From assembly GCF_009870125.1 (NCBI RefSeq), contig NC_046683.1, positions 64,681,869 to 64,745,868 of the forward strand: a DNA stretch of 64,000 nt, written 5' to 3'. Shown one piece after another: positions 33,445 to 46,945 of the stretch (positions within the stretch are counted from its first letter, which is position 1; each line of letters opens with the position of its first letter). The stretch comes from Drosophila pseudoobscura. Taxonomy: Eukaryota; Arthropoda; Insecta; Diptera; Drosophilidae. Under the pieces are notes generated by a model that saw only the letters and a program-made list of their open reading frames with translations, made no database searches and was not told where the DNA came from. The translations under genes were made by a program, and so were the position numbers.

Positions 33445-33451
33445 TATAAAA
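33445..33451 (+). promoter_or_regulatory. TATA box TATAAAA (right-arm copy)
   Basis: Followed about 30 bp later by a TCAGT initiator at 33477-33481; the start codon is at 33521. Confidence 0.7.
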
Positions 33452-33520
33452 CACGTCGTTCATTCCGCTATTGTCATCAGTTCAGTTTGAAACACTCGAC
33501 CGTACAACAATCCATTCAAG

Positions 33521-33850
33521 ATGTTCAAGTTCTTCGCCCTCGCCTTCGTCGCTTTGATTGCCTGCGCCTCGGCCAAGCCCGGAATTGTGGCTCCTTTGGC
33601 CTACTCTGCTCCTCTGGTGGCTGCTGCCCCAGCGGCTGCTGTTTACAGCCGGGAATATCACGGCAACTTTGCGGCCCCCTACGTGGCAGCAGCATCTCCC
33701 TATGTGGCATCCCCATACGTGGCATCTCCTTACGTCGCTTCACCCTACGTGGCATCTCCGTACGTCGCTTCTCCCTATGTGGCATCTCCGTATGTGGCAT
33801 CTCCCTATACAGCGGCCTACAGCGCAGCTCCTGTTCTACTGAGGAAGTAG
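33521..33850 (+). CDS. Small secreted cuticle-type protein with SPYVA repeats, 109 aa (right-arm copy)
   Basis: Encodes exactly the same 109-aa protein as 30618-30947, including the number of YVASP repeats. That is notable because 15-bp tandem repeats normally change copy number quickly. Promoter and UTRs are also identical. The outer edge of the duplication (33950) lies 100 bp past the stop codon, so the 3' end is included in the arm. Confidence 0.85.
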   Translation: MFKFFALAFVALIACASAKPGIVAPLAYSAPLVAAAPAAAVYSREYHGNFAAPYVAAASPYVASPYVASPYVASPYVASPYVASPYVASPYVASPYTAAYSAAPVLLRK

Positions 33851-33950
33851 ATGCTGGACGAATGGAAGCAGTGGCTGACTGAACAAATGAAATGAATTGA
33901 AGAAGAATATGGAAAATATAAAGCTCAAATATTTAAAATTAATGATTCTC

Positions 33951-34418
33951 CTTCGTGTTCTTTCAATTCTCAACTTCGGCTTAGCCCGGAACGTGTGCAG
34001 GTTACGACAGGTGCAGTGCCAATTGGCAGGCCCTGCAGTATGAGGCCAACTACTTCCCAGTCTTGTGGGACGTAGCCCACATGCGGAACAAAATGGTCAC
34101 CATTTACAGGGATTCGACGGACAGATTGGCCAAAATCTCGTACACCACTTTGACAACGACACATGGATAATGCAGAAAACGACGCGCACTACTTCCAAAG
34201 AACTGGGGGAGTTCTATAACGACGAAGTCCTTAATCTGAGAAAGCTATTGGCGTTAAATTTCGCCCAATCTTCAACACCACTCAGCTTGGACAAAGTGAA
34301 TAGCTCGAATTTTGAGTTTCGTGGAGTGATCCTTTCCTCAAATGTGGCCGACATCTTGCAGTTTATCCATGTGTTTGAGCTCATGGACATAGATCTGCTT
34401 TTTCTCCCGCGTGGTTGA
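33951..34418 (+). pseudogene. Possible broken gene next to the inverted-repeat edge
   Basis: Two protein-like frames run in series. About 33990-34167 reads CAGYDRCSANWQALQYEANY and continues FPVLWDVAHMRNKMVTIYRD before a stop. A +1-shifted frame is open to 34418 (DNDTWIMQK ... SSNFEFRGVILSSNVADILQF). No start codon, signal peptide or clean splice sites link them. It could be the 3' part of a gene cut by the duplication breakpoint at 33950, or chance open frames. Family not recognised. Confidence 0.3.
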
Positions 34419-37400
34419 GTAATTGAGTAACATAATTCAGCTATTTTAAATGGGAGTTCCTGTTGGGCGGGCTATCATGGCAGTTATGGCAGTGGCGGCA
34501 TCTTGCGGCAAGCGGCAGCAGTTGTTCATGTAAAGTTCGTCAGGTGTCGCCACTGAGGCATGTAGCTAGACTGTAGATATCATCTAGCGGAGTAAAACAA
34601 AAAATTTAAATTGAAGAAAAATTTGTTTAATTATTGTTGACTTCTATTTATTTAAGCCCAAAGCCGGGAACAAAACACATCGTTAAATAGTATGTGAGAC
34701 CCATTTTCCTCATCGAAAACAAATCAAGCGCAACAAACCGCTTTCCACCCCACCACAGACTTTAATTTCCGCTCCAATATAGCAACGACATAAAATTTAA
34801 ATATTATTAAGCGTATTGCACTAAATGTTTGACTCTTACGCGTTCTGCACACACCTGCGACGAGAATGTGTGAAAATGTTGGTGAGGCCGAAAAGGGACG
34901 ATCTCAAGAAGCGCACTTCCGTTCTGGCCTAGATAACGACCGTGACAAAAAAGAAAACGAAAAAGGGTAGCTGCAACTGCAACCCCGTTAACAAGTTGCG
35001 ACGTTTCGGTGCAACGAAGCGCAGCCTTGAGATCAAGGTGTTGTGTGCGTGGGAGTCGGGGGGCTGTCGGGCCCTCCTACCATTCCCCCTGGGGTTTGCT
35101 GATGCGTTGATGTTTGCTGGTCGAGTCGGGTCAAAACCAAAGCCGAATAATTGTTGCGCAACAAGGCGAAGCAGAGCAGCCCTCGTCGTTTCAGCGATTT
35201 TCCCATGAGGAGTCGGTCGGAGCCAGACCAGAAACGCGATCAGCCAGCCATAAAATGTGGGAAAATCAACTCCGAATATGATTGACAATGGGCAACTGTT
35301 GGACTATTCGACTGCTGTTATGTTGCTGGCCTGCCGGCCTGCTGGTCTGTGTTTCGGCCTGGTCTGCCCATGGCAATGGCTTCATTACGACCGAACAGCT
35401 CCCACAGTAATAACACTTTGGCTGCATGTTTGGAAATTGCACTTCGTGCTGGCAGACTTCCAATTCATTTCGTTCAAATGTGTGGCGCTGCCTTTGGGCC
35501 ATCGCTGCATCGCTACAGCGGAGTGGAGCCGTAAGTGGAGGCAGTAAGTTATTCTATCATGGATCATGATCCGCTTCAAAGTCTTGCCGAAACCCAATCA
35601 TTTGTGGCCCACAGTAGACAGGATCGGTTCACCGGGGGTTCAATGCTCGCGGGTCACGACTTTGACTCCGAGTCCAACTACTACCATAAATCGGAGCAGA
35701 GCAGGCAGCCGTTTGATGTGGACTTTGAGTGACTGTTCGAGATCAGACTGGCTCAGACATCTACTCTGGATGCATTCAATCCCCTTTTCAATCAATTGAC
35801 GGAAGTGCCTTTCCACCTTTGGCCAAACGATCATGATGTATTGGATGCGGTTCTATTGGCCAAACGAAAAGCTTACTTACCCATTTGCTATTTGTCAAAT
35901 TTTCATTAGATGGCCATAAATTGAAATCACGCGGCATTTGTTTTGGCCAGCATACAAATAAATTTCACGCTGCCGCTGCCACTGCCACTGCCGCTGCCGC
36001 CGCACTGATTCTCACGATCGGAGGACGAGGCGATCGATCGCGCGATGGCTGAAAAACTTTCTAGCTGTTCACACCAGCTGGTCGTCGTCTTAGACCAGGT
36101 CTTGGCCCGGCCTGGCCTGGTGCAATCGCCACTCGCCACCTGCACCTGGGAGTAGAGAGCCGAGCCAGGCCGAGCCGAGCCGAGCCGCGCTGAGCCGGAG
36201 GGAGGCTGCAAATGGTGCTAGAGCTGGAGCTGGAGCTGAAGCTGGAGCTGGGGGTAAAGCTGTATCTGGTCTCCTCCAGTCGTACGTCTGTTGCTGGCTA
36301 AAAGCGAATTCCAGTTGCAAACCCATTTTTGGCACGATCATAGTGCAGGCCATTTAGGGAAGAAGCCGCTGCTGCCAACGAGAACGCAGCGGAGTGTGCG
36401 CGGGGCAAAGATTTGGAGGCTAGGCATTGATTTTGTATTGCCAATTGCCGCATTGGTCTGCATCTGCAGGCAGAACGCACACGTGGATGTGGATGTGGAT
36501 ATGCCGCATGAGGAGTGGCACAGCAGAGCCCCGAGACCAGAGACCAGAGACCAAAGACTTGCAGGTGTGTGCCTGGATCGTGATTGCTGCCAGTTCAACA
36601 GCGACTCGGACGCCGGGTATCCAGCTGTGAGAACGCACCCACTTGGCCAACACACACACACACACATGTGCGATGGATGCATGGATGCAGGCACACACCC
36701 ACAATCATTGTGGAGCAGGTCGGACGAGGCCACTGGCAAGATCGTGCCCATGCGGTTGCTTTATGGCTATCGGCTGCTCATTGGAATTGGATATACTCGT
36801 ATGGTCTGGATATTCTCTCCTCTCTCTCTCTCTCTCTGTTTGTCTCTCTGCCTCTTTCTATGGTACAGTGTTGATTGATTAATCATTGCCGGTAATTTGA
36901 TTTTGTGCCTTTCGGTAAAGTCCCTGCCCTGCCCTGCTCTGCTCTGCCCCGACAAGCCTCTTTTCAGCGCTTTGATTGATTGTTTCATTGCATTTTGTGA
37001 TTGAGTTTGAGTTTGAGTTTGAGCTTTAGCTTTAGCTCCGACTCTGGCATATTCACCTTGTTCGACTCGACAGTCATAAAACTCAGAGACAGACACACGA
37101 CATGTGTTCTCCCTGCCCTCCATCGCTTGTGGATAGAAAGAAATCCACAATTCACAATCCACAATATCCAGCATTTTTTCATATTTTTCTGCATGTCAGC
37201 TTAGCTGTCAAAATCCTTGAGCTGACTACAATGTCTAAATGGCTGGCACACTTTTCGATGCAGCAGCTGATTAGCAGCTCGACGAGACGAGACGAGAAGC
37301 TGCCGTTTGACAGTTTGCCAAAGAAAAACAGACAGAGAGACAGAGGCAGAGGCAGAGAAAGAGAGAGAAAGATCGATGCGATGCGTTGACAGTTTTGGCT

Positions 37401-40400
37401 GATCTTCAAAATGACAGATGGCTGACGTTTCTGTTAATCGAAAAAGCTCTGAATTAATCGATTTTTATCAGGCGATGAATAATCTGTTTACAATTTTAAT
37501 TTAAAAAGAATTTGAAATCTTTTTAGAGTTGAAGAATTAGTGACAAAGAAAGGTTCCCACATGACTTTCTGTAGCTGATACAATCCATGATTTTTCATAC
37601 ATATCATAGCATGTACATAGGATGGATTATTAGTAATAATCCCATTTCTAAGCACCCTCAAATGAACAATGTTAAACGAATGTTGAATGATGATTCCCAA
37701 GCATCCATTGCATAGCATTTCCTATCCAAGCGGCAACACAAAAACTCCTCTCTGGTACGGTACTCGCACGGTTCTGGTCGTCGATGCAGACAATCAATGT
37801 AATAATAATATGCCCATATAATCCAACTTTTAGCCCACAGGGCAAAACATACAGCGTGAGGCGTTGCCCAGGCTATAAAAGGGGACACTCTTTGTGGCAA
37901 GGGCAAGTCAAGCGGTGGACAAAGGATCGCTGACTGGGAAGGCGTTCACACAACACCCGGCAGGGCATCTGAACTTGAATCTGAATCTGAATGTGAATGC
38001 TGGGCCGAATGCTGAGGGAATGCTGATGTGACGTCACAATGTCGCCGTATGTCAGCGACTTCTAATCGAGATTTTCGATGACAACCCCTAATTGAGGTTG
38101 TCTGCCTCTTGGTGTCTGCCCACCCCAAGGACGCACAGCCGTTTGAGCCTCACCAGGCGGCGCAAAAAAAGAAAAAGAAAAAAAAACAATCCAGAGAAGC
38201 AAAAACTGCGCGCAAAAGTGCAGCTGATGGTGACGCAATCGTGGGAAAAAGTCCCGAGTCGAGTCGAGCAACCCTACCAAAACCACGACAACCCTTCGAG
38301 CGAGGCACAGCGAATCACAGCTGTGCCGGCCGCCTGGTCAAGATCTGGCAGTTGTCGTGGCAGTGGCATACATCCGAATGGAATGGATGTCGATGGATGG
38401 TGATGGCCTAGGATGATTGGATGAGCTGGACAGTCGGCTGCGAGTATGTCAACGAGGAGAGCTACGGTGCGGCGCGCACGCGCAGATACAAATGTATCTG
38501 TAGCGGGAAATCAGTCCAATTAAAAATAATAAAGGTGGAACTACTATGCGGAACGTTCCACAACACACAGCTTCCACTCGTACGAGTACGTACAGCTTGT
38601 TAGTGGCAGGCTGGCAGTGTGTGGACCAACTGCCAAGATGGCAGATTGCATCCGAAACAATAGAGCGACCCTGGGATACCGCTGCTCCTGCTGCTCCTCC
38701 TTCTGCTCCTTCTACTCCTTCTACGCTCCTCTAGGCGCGTGGGAAAGCCAAAAAAATAAGCTACAAAAATCTTGCACCTGCCGCGCCCGTTGCAAGGAAA
38801 ACGTTGCGTTGCGTTGCGTTTCTCCCATATTTGGTATTTATTTGAGATATTTTTTTCGCATGGGGTTTCGTGATCGAATCAAAGCGCAGCCATAAAACCG
38901 TTGAATTGTGGAATTCTAACAGCAATTTGAACGCAACACGAACACAAGACAGACAGAGAGAGAGAGAGGGCTGGCAGTGTGCCCCAATGGCCACGGCAAT
39001 TGACAATTCTATTTGGCACGAGCTCATTAAGCTCCATTTATATGCAACATGAGCCATGACTGGTCCAAATGCAAAATGCAGCAGCCGCCTCTCGATCCAC
39101 TCCACCTCTCAATCTGGCCAAGAGTCAATGGCTCGTTGCCGTTGCCGATGCCGTTGCCGTTGCCCCGCTCGTTGACAAGTTGTTGTCGTTGTCGAATGAT
39201 TTACTACCACTCTCGAGAGAGGCCCCCGGTCAGCGTACAGCATCAGGTCGCATGCCAAAAACTAGATACACAAGAAACTCTATTACATGTCAGGTGGAGT
39301 GTTGCCTGGGAGGCAGGCCACAAATTCTTTGGCCATAGGACAGCCCAAGCAAATCATTGGAAAACAATCGCACAAGTCGAATAATATGTGAGGCATGAGC
39401 GAAATGTTTGGGAACCCAAAAAACCTATTCACAAGAAAAAACGTACATCCTAACTCATTTGAATCACTTCCTCTTCGGGTAACCTTTTGCCAGAAGTAAC
39501 CTGAAACCCGAACGATTGCTTTTACCAGAAGTATTCCCAATCATAGAGCTCCCCACAATAATGACATTTGAAGATTAGTTGACCTCCGCGTCTGAGTGAT
39601 TCCTCCATGTCATCTCCGGATGGACGGATGGCTTCTCTTTCCAGCTGCCTCCATCGCCCACACGACGCCACGCCACGCCACGCCATTCCAAGGGGTCATC
39701 TGGCAGTCAATCAGCAGCGCCATCATCGACCAACTGGTTTTCTGCGGGAGAATTTTCTTACAAAAATTGCATATCTTTTTGTCAGCGTTGTGGCTGCCGC
39801 AATTAGTTGCCACCGCCTGTGTTCACACGAAACTGCGCAGACGCAGACGCAGATGGAGACGGAGATGGAGATGGAGACTCCGATGCGGACATGGTTTTGT
39901 CATGGAGGCCACAGAGCTGTGATTTTGAGTAATCATCGGTTGGCGGAAAAGTCTACGAACATAGACTCTCCGCCTGACCCACAAACTTGACAAATCCATC
40001 AGCGGCAACACACGCCCAATGGGGCAGGCAGCAAACCTGTGGCATACGGCCGGCCAACTCTGTAGCCTCTTCGATCGTAAATCAAATGCTCATAACTTTT
40101 TCTGTAAATCATTGGAGAGGCTGGCAAAAACGTAGATTCGTCTGGGAAATCATAAGTCACCGCATGTCTAGGTAGTGGTCTTCATCTGTGCCGTGGCATG
40201 GGGCATGGAGCATGGGGCATGGGGAATGCTGGCTCCGGTCAGCATGTTGCCGCCTCATATGCAAAGTGTCAGTCATAAGTGACTTTTTTCTTTGATTTTG
40301 ACTGCAACAGACGGCGTGGCAAGCAACAACGACCGCAAATTAATTATAGCCATGGGATTTTCAGGCATATTTCTTCTTCCTTTCAGAATACTCTCGGAGA

Positions 40401-40424
40401 AGGTACTTGCGACCACGGAAGCTG

Positions 40425-40475
40425 TATAATATTCTTGATCAGCATGGCATTCGGTCTGGGAGGGTATCCAAAGCT
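40425..40475. mobile_element. Short INE-1/DINE-1-like fragment
   Basis: Contains TATTCTTGATCAGCAT followed by AGGGTATCCAAAGCTTCG, words typical of Drosophila INE-1/DNAREP1 Helitron-like elements. Recognised from memory only. Confidence 0.4.
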
Positions 40476-40976
40476 TCGACCCACGACCATGAGCCACCAT
40501 GTTGCACGTCTGCTGCAGACTCTTCCACCATTCGAGGCACCTTTCACCTTAAATTGTTTGCTTTATGACCTCTTTCAGATGGTTGTCTGTTGCCTGTTGC
40601 CTGTCTGTCAGGTGTTTGTCTTCTGCCTTGATGTCTGTCTGTCCATTTTGACATGCCCTAGGGCCCGAAGCACCTTCTAGGCACCTTTCACTCGACTCTG
40701 CGCTCCACACTCCGCACTCCACACTCCGCACTCCATTCGGGGAGTCCACGTCTTGGGCAACAGGTTCGCACTTGTGTACGTGAAGCTTATTAGTTTCGGA
40801 TGCCCCCAACCTCGTAATTCTCTAATTAATAGACATCGCCAAAGCCAAAGCCAACACTCAGTCTTTCCATGGGTTGGGATGGTGTGTGTGTTTTCTTGGC
40901 GGCTACCAAACACTGGCAACGTTTGAACTTTTGAACCCAGGCCATAAATATCGGCAAAAGATGTGAGATATGGGAT

Positions 40977-40999
40977 GTCGTCGTCGTCGTCGTCGTCGT
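40977..40999. repeat. (GTC)n trinucleotide repeat
   Basis: About seven GTC/CGT units. Confidence 0.85.
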
Positions 41000-43200
41000 T
41001 GCGGCAACAACGAGGCCTCCTCCGAGGCAACTGCAACTGCAACAGCAACAGCAACAGAGTCATCATTAGCTAAGCTCCAAAACGGAGGCCGAGAGTCGCT
41101 GTCGATGTCGTTTGCCATGTCGGCTTTATGTCAATTAGATGTTTGTCTTCGATTAAGTCCAAGCCACTGGGCGAGTGCATAATTTGGCGCTTGTGACAGC
41201 AATTTGCCTGCCTCCAACGGTGGCTTTTCACTCCCCACGCCCCACGCCCCCCTGCCCCCATCCCCCCTGCCGCACGGCTGACATTTGAAGCACTCATGAG
41301 TGACGCGTATCAAATGCGCTGACCAGTGACCTATTGACCAGCAATCGATATCGTGTGATTGATGTGTCGATTCTGTGGCGATTCTTAGCCCTGGTCTGGT
41401 CTCGTGTTAAAACACTTTGATTGCCCTTAATGGAAGCGCAGGTGCTCCGCATTCTCATTGCGTGATTCTTGTACAGAAATGGGAATTGCTATTGATTTTC
41501 CTTCGATTCGAATAGCCATGTTCACAAATTGATTGATTGCCATAATTGGAGAGCGGAAGCAAAGGTCTAACGAGGAGTCTAACGAGCTGAATTAACCGAC
41601 TTTGACTCGGGAGTCGCTTCCAAGTCGGGGGTGTCTCTAGACCCAGGCCCAGACCTTATCACGATCCAAACATAAATACCAGTTGTGGCTTTAATTTGTA
41701 AACTACTTCCTATGGTTGGCTTGTTTTCGGTGGTTTTGGATGTAGTTTGATTTCCTGTTTATGAATTTCCTGGATTTCCATCATATTTGTGGTGTCCGAT
41801 TGTTCCTAGTGGGAGAGGAAGGAAGCTCTCAACTTGGGGATTGGTATTCCCAGTAATACCCTATCGATGGAATCTTTAGCAGCTGTAGAAATCGCATCAA
41901 ATTCTCAAAATTTTGTAAATATTTTGCCTGTCTGATGATTATATTAAAAACAGAAACTAGTTAAACAAAATGAATGTTTGTGCCACAGGCTGACACACAC
42001 ACAGTCTGGGCCAGAGTCGCGACTGTGAGACGTCGGCGGCACACACCCCAAGTTGCAAGCCTCCCCGCTGGCAGTAAGCGCCAGTTCCAGATCTGAGGCA
42101 CGCTCCCAACATCAGCATTCGACTGCAGCAACTGCAACTCCAACTGCAACTGCAACTCGGGGCTCAGCTCATTAATAAGCGCCGTCTTTAGTCGGGACGG
42201 GACGTTGGCAAGCACTTGAACTACTTGTAAAATGCAACATTTGTTTGAGCGATAAAATCGACTTCAATAAATTCACAATGAACATACCAAAAGGTGCATA
42301 AAATGCACAGACTGCCTCCTGGCTGCCTCCTTGTTGCCCCAGCTTCCAGCTTCCAGCGAGCGGCCAAGGCAGACGATCGCGATACAGATACAATGCCATT
42401 TGCTATCTGTATCTGGGAGTATGCGATGCATTCTATGCACACACGGCTCTCCGATGCCATAGAAAGCCGCTCGCTGCCGACAAAAGCCAAAAGTGGGAGG
42501 GGGCAGGGGAGGGGGAATGTCAGTGGCCACTGGCCACTGGTCGGAGACGGAGACGGCGACCAGGAGACCAGGCTAATAAACGAGCGACCACCGCTGCAAA
42601 GACTTCAGCGAACGCGACAAAATAAAAAATAGAGTTGTACGACGACCACCTGCAGACCAGGTCGCTCCACAACAGACCCCCAGAGCCCCCCACACGGGCC
42701 AAAAGACCAGGATCGGGCTTAGAGGCTTACCATTTGTCGTCGTCGTCTTGGGGTCTTGGGTCTTGCGTCTTCGCTGCGTAGCACTTGCCTCGTGTTGTCC
42801 ATTGAAATGTCGCCGTGCGGCTCCTAAAATATTCAAATCTTCTTTTGAATGTCTTGTAAAACGAGGCACTGACCCCCAATGCGAATGCGGTGGATGCAGC
42901 ATGGTGCATGGTGCACATCCATGTCATTCGGCATGATGGGTTGCAGTTGCTCCAGTTGCTACTTTTGGAAAGGTCGAGAGTCCGTGTGTGTGGGCTGCCA
43001 TGGGGGGACTGTAATTTAAGATCCTCCATTGTATGGGAATTGGAATGTGTGCCCCCCTTGCTCGTGCTCCCCCTCCACACACACCCACAAATGCCTATCG
43101 ATTCCTATTTCGATCATTTCGAAAGTAGTGTTAAACACGGATACATTGCGAGACTTTCCCCCATTCCATTGCATCTTTCCATGTAATCCACGCCACAAAA

Positions 43201-43242
43201 TGTGACCTTACCTGGTCACACCTTGCGATCCATGTATCGATA
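43201..43242. promoter_or_regulatory. Orphan promoter-like cluster: inverted motif-1 pair plus DRE
   Basis: TGTGACC (43201-43207) and GGTCACA (43214-43220) form an inverted pair around 6 bp; the second is part of TGGTCACACC, close to core-promoter motif 1. TATCGATA, an exact DRE, lies at 43235-43242. This is a housekeeping promoter signature with no recognised gene within several kb. Confidence 0.45.
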
Positions 43243-46200
43243 TTAATTGTCCAACATTACGAGTTGTCATTTGACCCAAAGCGAGCTGTCTCCTATTGGA
43301 ATAAGACAATTTCCCAATTGCAGCAGCTGGAGCTGGAGCTGGAGTGTCGGGCCAACGAACAGGGGGCTGGGGGCTGGGGCTGGGGCTGGAGTAAATTGAA
43401 TCAGCAGCACCCAGAGCGCTACGATCGATCTATTGGGGCCTGGCAATTGAAAGAGAATGCTGCGTGTCGATTGCATGTTCCGCCAACTAATCGAACGAAT
43501 CGATCAAATTCTCAGCGCCGCCGCAGCCACAACACGCAACCGCAGAGGAAGAGGCTTAAGGCGGTGGATAGGGGGGCGGCTTTGGGTTGGGTTGGGGCTG
43601 GGGCTGGGGCTGGGACTCAAGACCCAGCGATACCGTCTAGCGGTAACCGAACGTGGTAACGCCCGCTGCTGGAATTCAATTATGACGATTGCTTATAGGC
43701 GCGATCGCCGCTGCGAGCCAATAAACAAATGTACGGACAACAAACGTACGTAATATTTAATAATAATAAAGCAAGCCACAAGCAAAAGCCACTCGAAACG
43801 AGCGCTTGCCTGGCTGCTGCACCGCGCCGATGTGCTGCTGTTGCTGTTTTTGGTGGCGCCCCCTTGGCCATGTGTTCGATGTGGAGCTGCTGCAGCCACC
43901 ACCCGCACCCAGTCACATAAAAGCAACAAAAAAACCTACAGAAAAAAGGCTGAAACAAGAAAGAAAGCCCTGGTCATTCGGCTCGAAGCTTGGAATACCC
44001 TCGGAGATGGGGATCGATGCCTATTGGGATCCATTTGGCTTTCCAGGGCTGCTTCTGGGAGGTTTTTCTCTGGGGAGCAGTGGCAGCAGAAGAAGGTGGA
44101 TTGTTCGAATGTTTAGCAATGAAATAGACAGAAGGATGATCTCTGCTTGGATACTCAATGGAAGAAGTCCCCTCCATGCCCATCTCTGCATTCAAAATGT
44201 CTCTCCAAGTGCCATCATACCCTCTGTTCTAGGGTATCAAACTGCACACGGCGGCTACGGCGGCGGCGGCCAGCCAACAATAAAACTTATTTATGTCTCT
44301 GGTCAAATTTGCGTTGCTATTTTGGGACTTATTTGACAGAGCCAACGTTTTGTTATTGTTATGGCCATTGTGTGAGCCAGGCTCAGATTTCGGACGGACC
44401 AAAGGAGCAGTACAGCAGCTCCCACAGTTTCCACAGCTTCCAGGGATTTGGAGTCTATGATCTGGGGACTGGGTACTGGGGACTGTGCTCTGGGGTCTGG
44501 GGTGAGTGTGAAGTGGTTTCAGCGCCTGTCTTTTGTGTTGGTCGCGCCAAAAGGTTTACGACCTGTTAATGTCCAACTAGGCAAAATGCATGTGGCTCCA
44601 TGGAACATGGAACATGGGAGACTGCAGACCGCTGACGGGACCCATTCGTTCGGCTCTCGGGTGCCCTGGCTGCTCTGATACGCAATTTGGTGCACATTTT
44701 GTTTATATTATTAAATAAATTTCATGTCAGTCGTATATTTCTGTCGTTGCCCCAAGGGGAAGGTGTGTGTGCGCTCTGTGTCGCGGAGAGTGATCTGTGT
44801 GGGTCGGTAATAATGTTTTGAGAGTGCAAAATGCGATACTTGAGGTATATATTATGTGAAAATGGAAATTGAGCTCCATTATGATTTATTGTGGCTTTAT
44901 TTTATCATCTTTTAGTGCTTGAAAACGTTGATTTTAGCGCCTTACTAAAGTACATACAACAAATCATTTAGATTCGATTATTATTGTATTTGTTCACATT
45001 GAAAAGTGAATTTTCCACTTTCTGCCACACCGGGGAAGGCGGGTAGCATTTTTTTGATTAGATTAACATTTGCTCTGCCATAGGGGCCGCCATAGATTTC
45101 CGTTCCCAGCAGCCTCCGACTCCACTGTGGCTCTACTTGGACCAATTGTCGTCTTATCATCCTCACGGACGAGACTCTATGGCCAATTGATTGACCAGCA
45201 GACAGGCAGACAGGCAGACCGACAGACCGACGGACAACCCACATGGACGCACGTGCACTTAATTTATTTCAATAAAAATATAATTTCCAGTCTATTATCC
45301 GCACTCTCTCTTGCGCTGCTCTGTCGATCCAATTAAGCTTCGAAGGGGCGGGGAGGGGAGGGGTATACATGTATATATCCCTCATTTTGAGCGTTAATCG
45401 CACTGAAAATTGGACACGCCGAAGCAAACCGCTTGGTATTTTATGTGGGCTCAGCAGCATTCAAATTCGGTTTGGGTCTTCGGCTCAATACCAATACAGT
45501 AAATCTCGAATTACATTATGCATATGAATGCGGTTTGTATTAAGTTTCGTAAAGTGTTAAAATGGAACCCAAATCAATGCAACAGCACCATAAAACTGTC
45601 GCAAAGAAAGACCGTCGAGAGGCCAAGACATAAAACATAATGGACACAGTACATGGCCCCAAAGAGAGAGAGAGAAAATGAGACGTCGGGGTCACCATTT
45701 TAACAGCGACGTGACTTCTCAGCGGTGGCTCATTTCGATCGTTTCGTTGTTGCGTTCTTTCACTCGAAAGTTCTGTCTGGGAAAAAGAAACAAACAGAAA
45801 CAGACAGAGAGAGAGAGAGCGAAAGAGACAAGTCGAATGTGGACAGACAGTGCCAGAGTCTTGTAACACGATACCTCATATTGCCATGGACATGGATTTG
45901 GTCATGACAAACATGACACTTCATAATTCGCCCGACCGACCGAAAAGCAAACACACAGACCTCAGACCCCAGATACCCAAGCCCCAGAGAGGCCCAGCGA
46001 GCCCCAGAGACCCAGACCAAGACCGAGTCTTAAGTCTCTGGTGCGTGTGTGGTGTTTTTATGATTCCACTTGTTGAGGTTGTTGTTGAATCGATTTCGAG
46101 TGCACACAGTGGGCCAAGGCAGGCAAATATGTGTACCAATAATCAGATAGAGGTGGGTATATCTTGGGCAGAAGGAAGCGAAGTCGTACTCCATGTTGTT

Positions 46201-46924
46201 CCCCTATCACTTCCACAGTGCGCAGTGCTCCTTGGACACTGCAGTCGTCATTCGTATTGCCATGAATTACATTTCTTATCAACGACTTTCGCTGCACTGA
46301 ATATATGTATGACGTTCCATGGAAAGCATTTCCTGTAGCAAACATCTTGTATGTCGTTCGGGCTTGGTTGCGGGTTCGGTTTGGGTGCATGTTTGCTGAA
46401 CTCACGCGTTGCACTTGAGGCAGAAGTCGCGTCGAAGAAGGGGGCTAGGGCCTAGTAGTGATAAGACGATGATGACCTAATGTGAAGCTAAATATTTGTC
46501 CTGAATTTATGAACAGAGCCCCAGACCAGACCAGACGTGTGTGATAAGTGAAGCGATTGCATCAAAAAGTGAACTGCTTTGAACTCGAAAACTGATAGAA
46601 CTTAATGTGAAAAGCGATTTCCTTGAAGCGCGACGACTGCTCGAATCGATGGGCTACGTAAAACCCACCGATATGGAAGGGCTATATGTAAATGGAATTC
46701 CTTGGAATCCAAGGCGACTGAATCGAATCGAGGAGGCGCATACCAAACAATCGACAAGTGCCTGCCATGCCACCACGCCACCGAAATTGGAATAATTAAA
46801 TGCCTCATCGGTGGCGAGAGAGAGAGATAATCGGGCCCCCCTTCGGAGCTCCAGCGATAAACCTGAAACGTAACGTAACGTAACCCTCCGACTCCATCCA
46901 TTCGATTCGAGTCGAGTCAGAGAT

Positions 46925-46945
46925 GCAGGCAGGCAGGCAGGCAGT
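46925..46945. repeat. (GGCA)n microsatellite
   Basis: About five tandem GGCA units; a short (AACGT)n run lies at 46867-46883. Confidence 0.75.

Larger units (their letters stand above)
32630..33950 (-). repeat. Right arm of the large inverted repeat (1,321 bp)
   Basis: Inverted copy of 30518-31838 with no difference found. It ends at 33950, where similarity stops abruptly next to a possible gene remnant. Confidence 0.95.

Noticed and set aside
33691-33815. 15-bp tandem units resembling an array of repeats and spacers
   Set aside because: They encode YVASP pentapeptides within a signal-peptide protein; not a CRISPR, and the DNA is eukaryotic.
43264-43659. 131-codon frame just downstream of the orphan promoter motifs
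   Set aside because: No ATG at the start and it reads GGGGCT/GGCTGG repeats (GWGWGW, GAGAGAG); coding status unsupported despite the nearby motifs.
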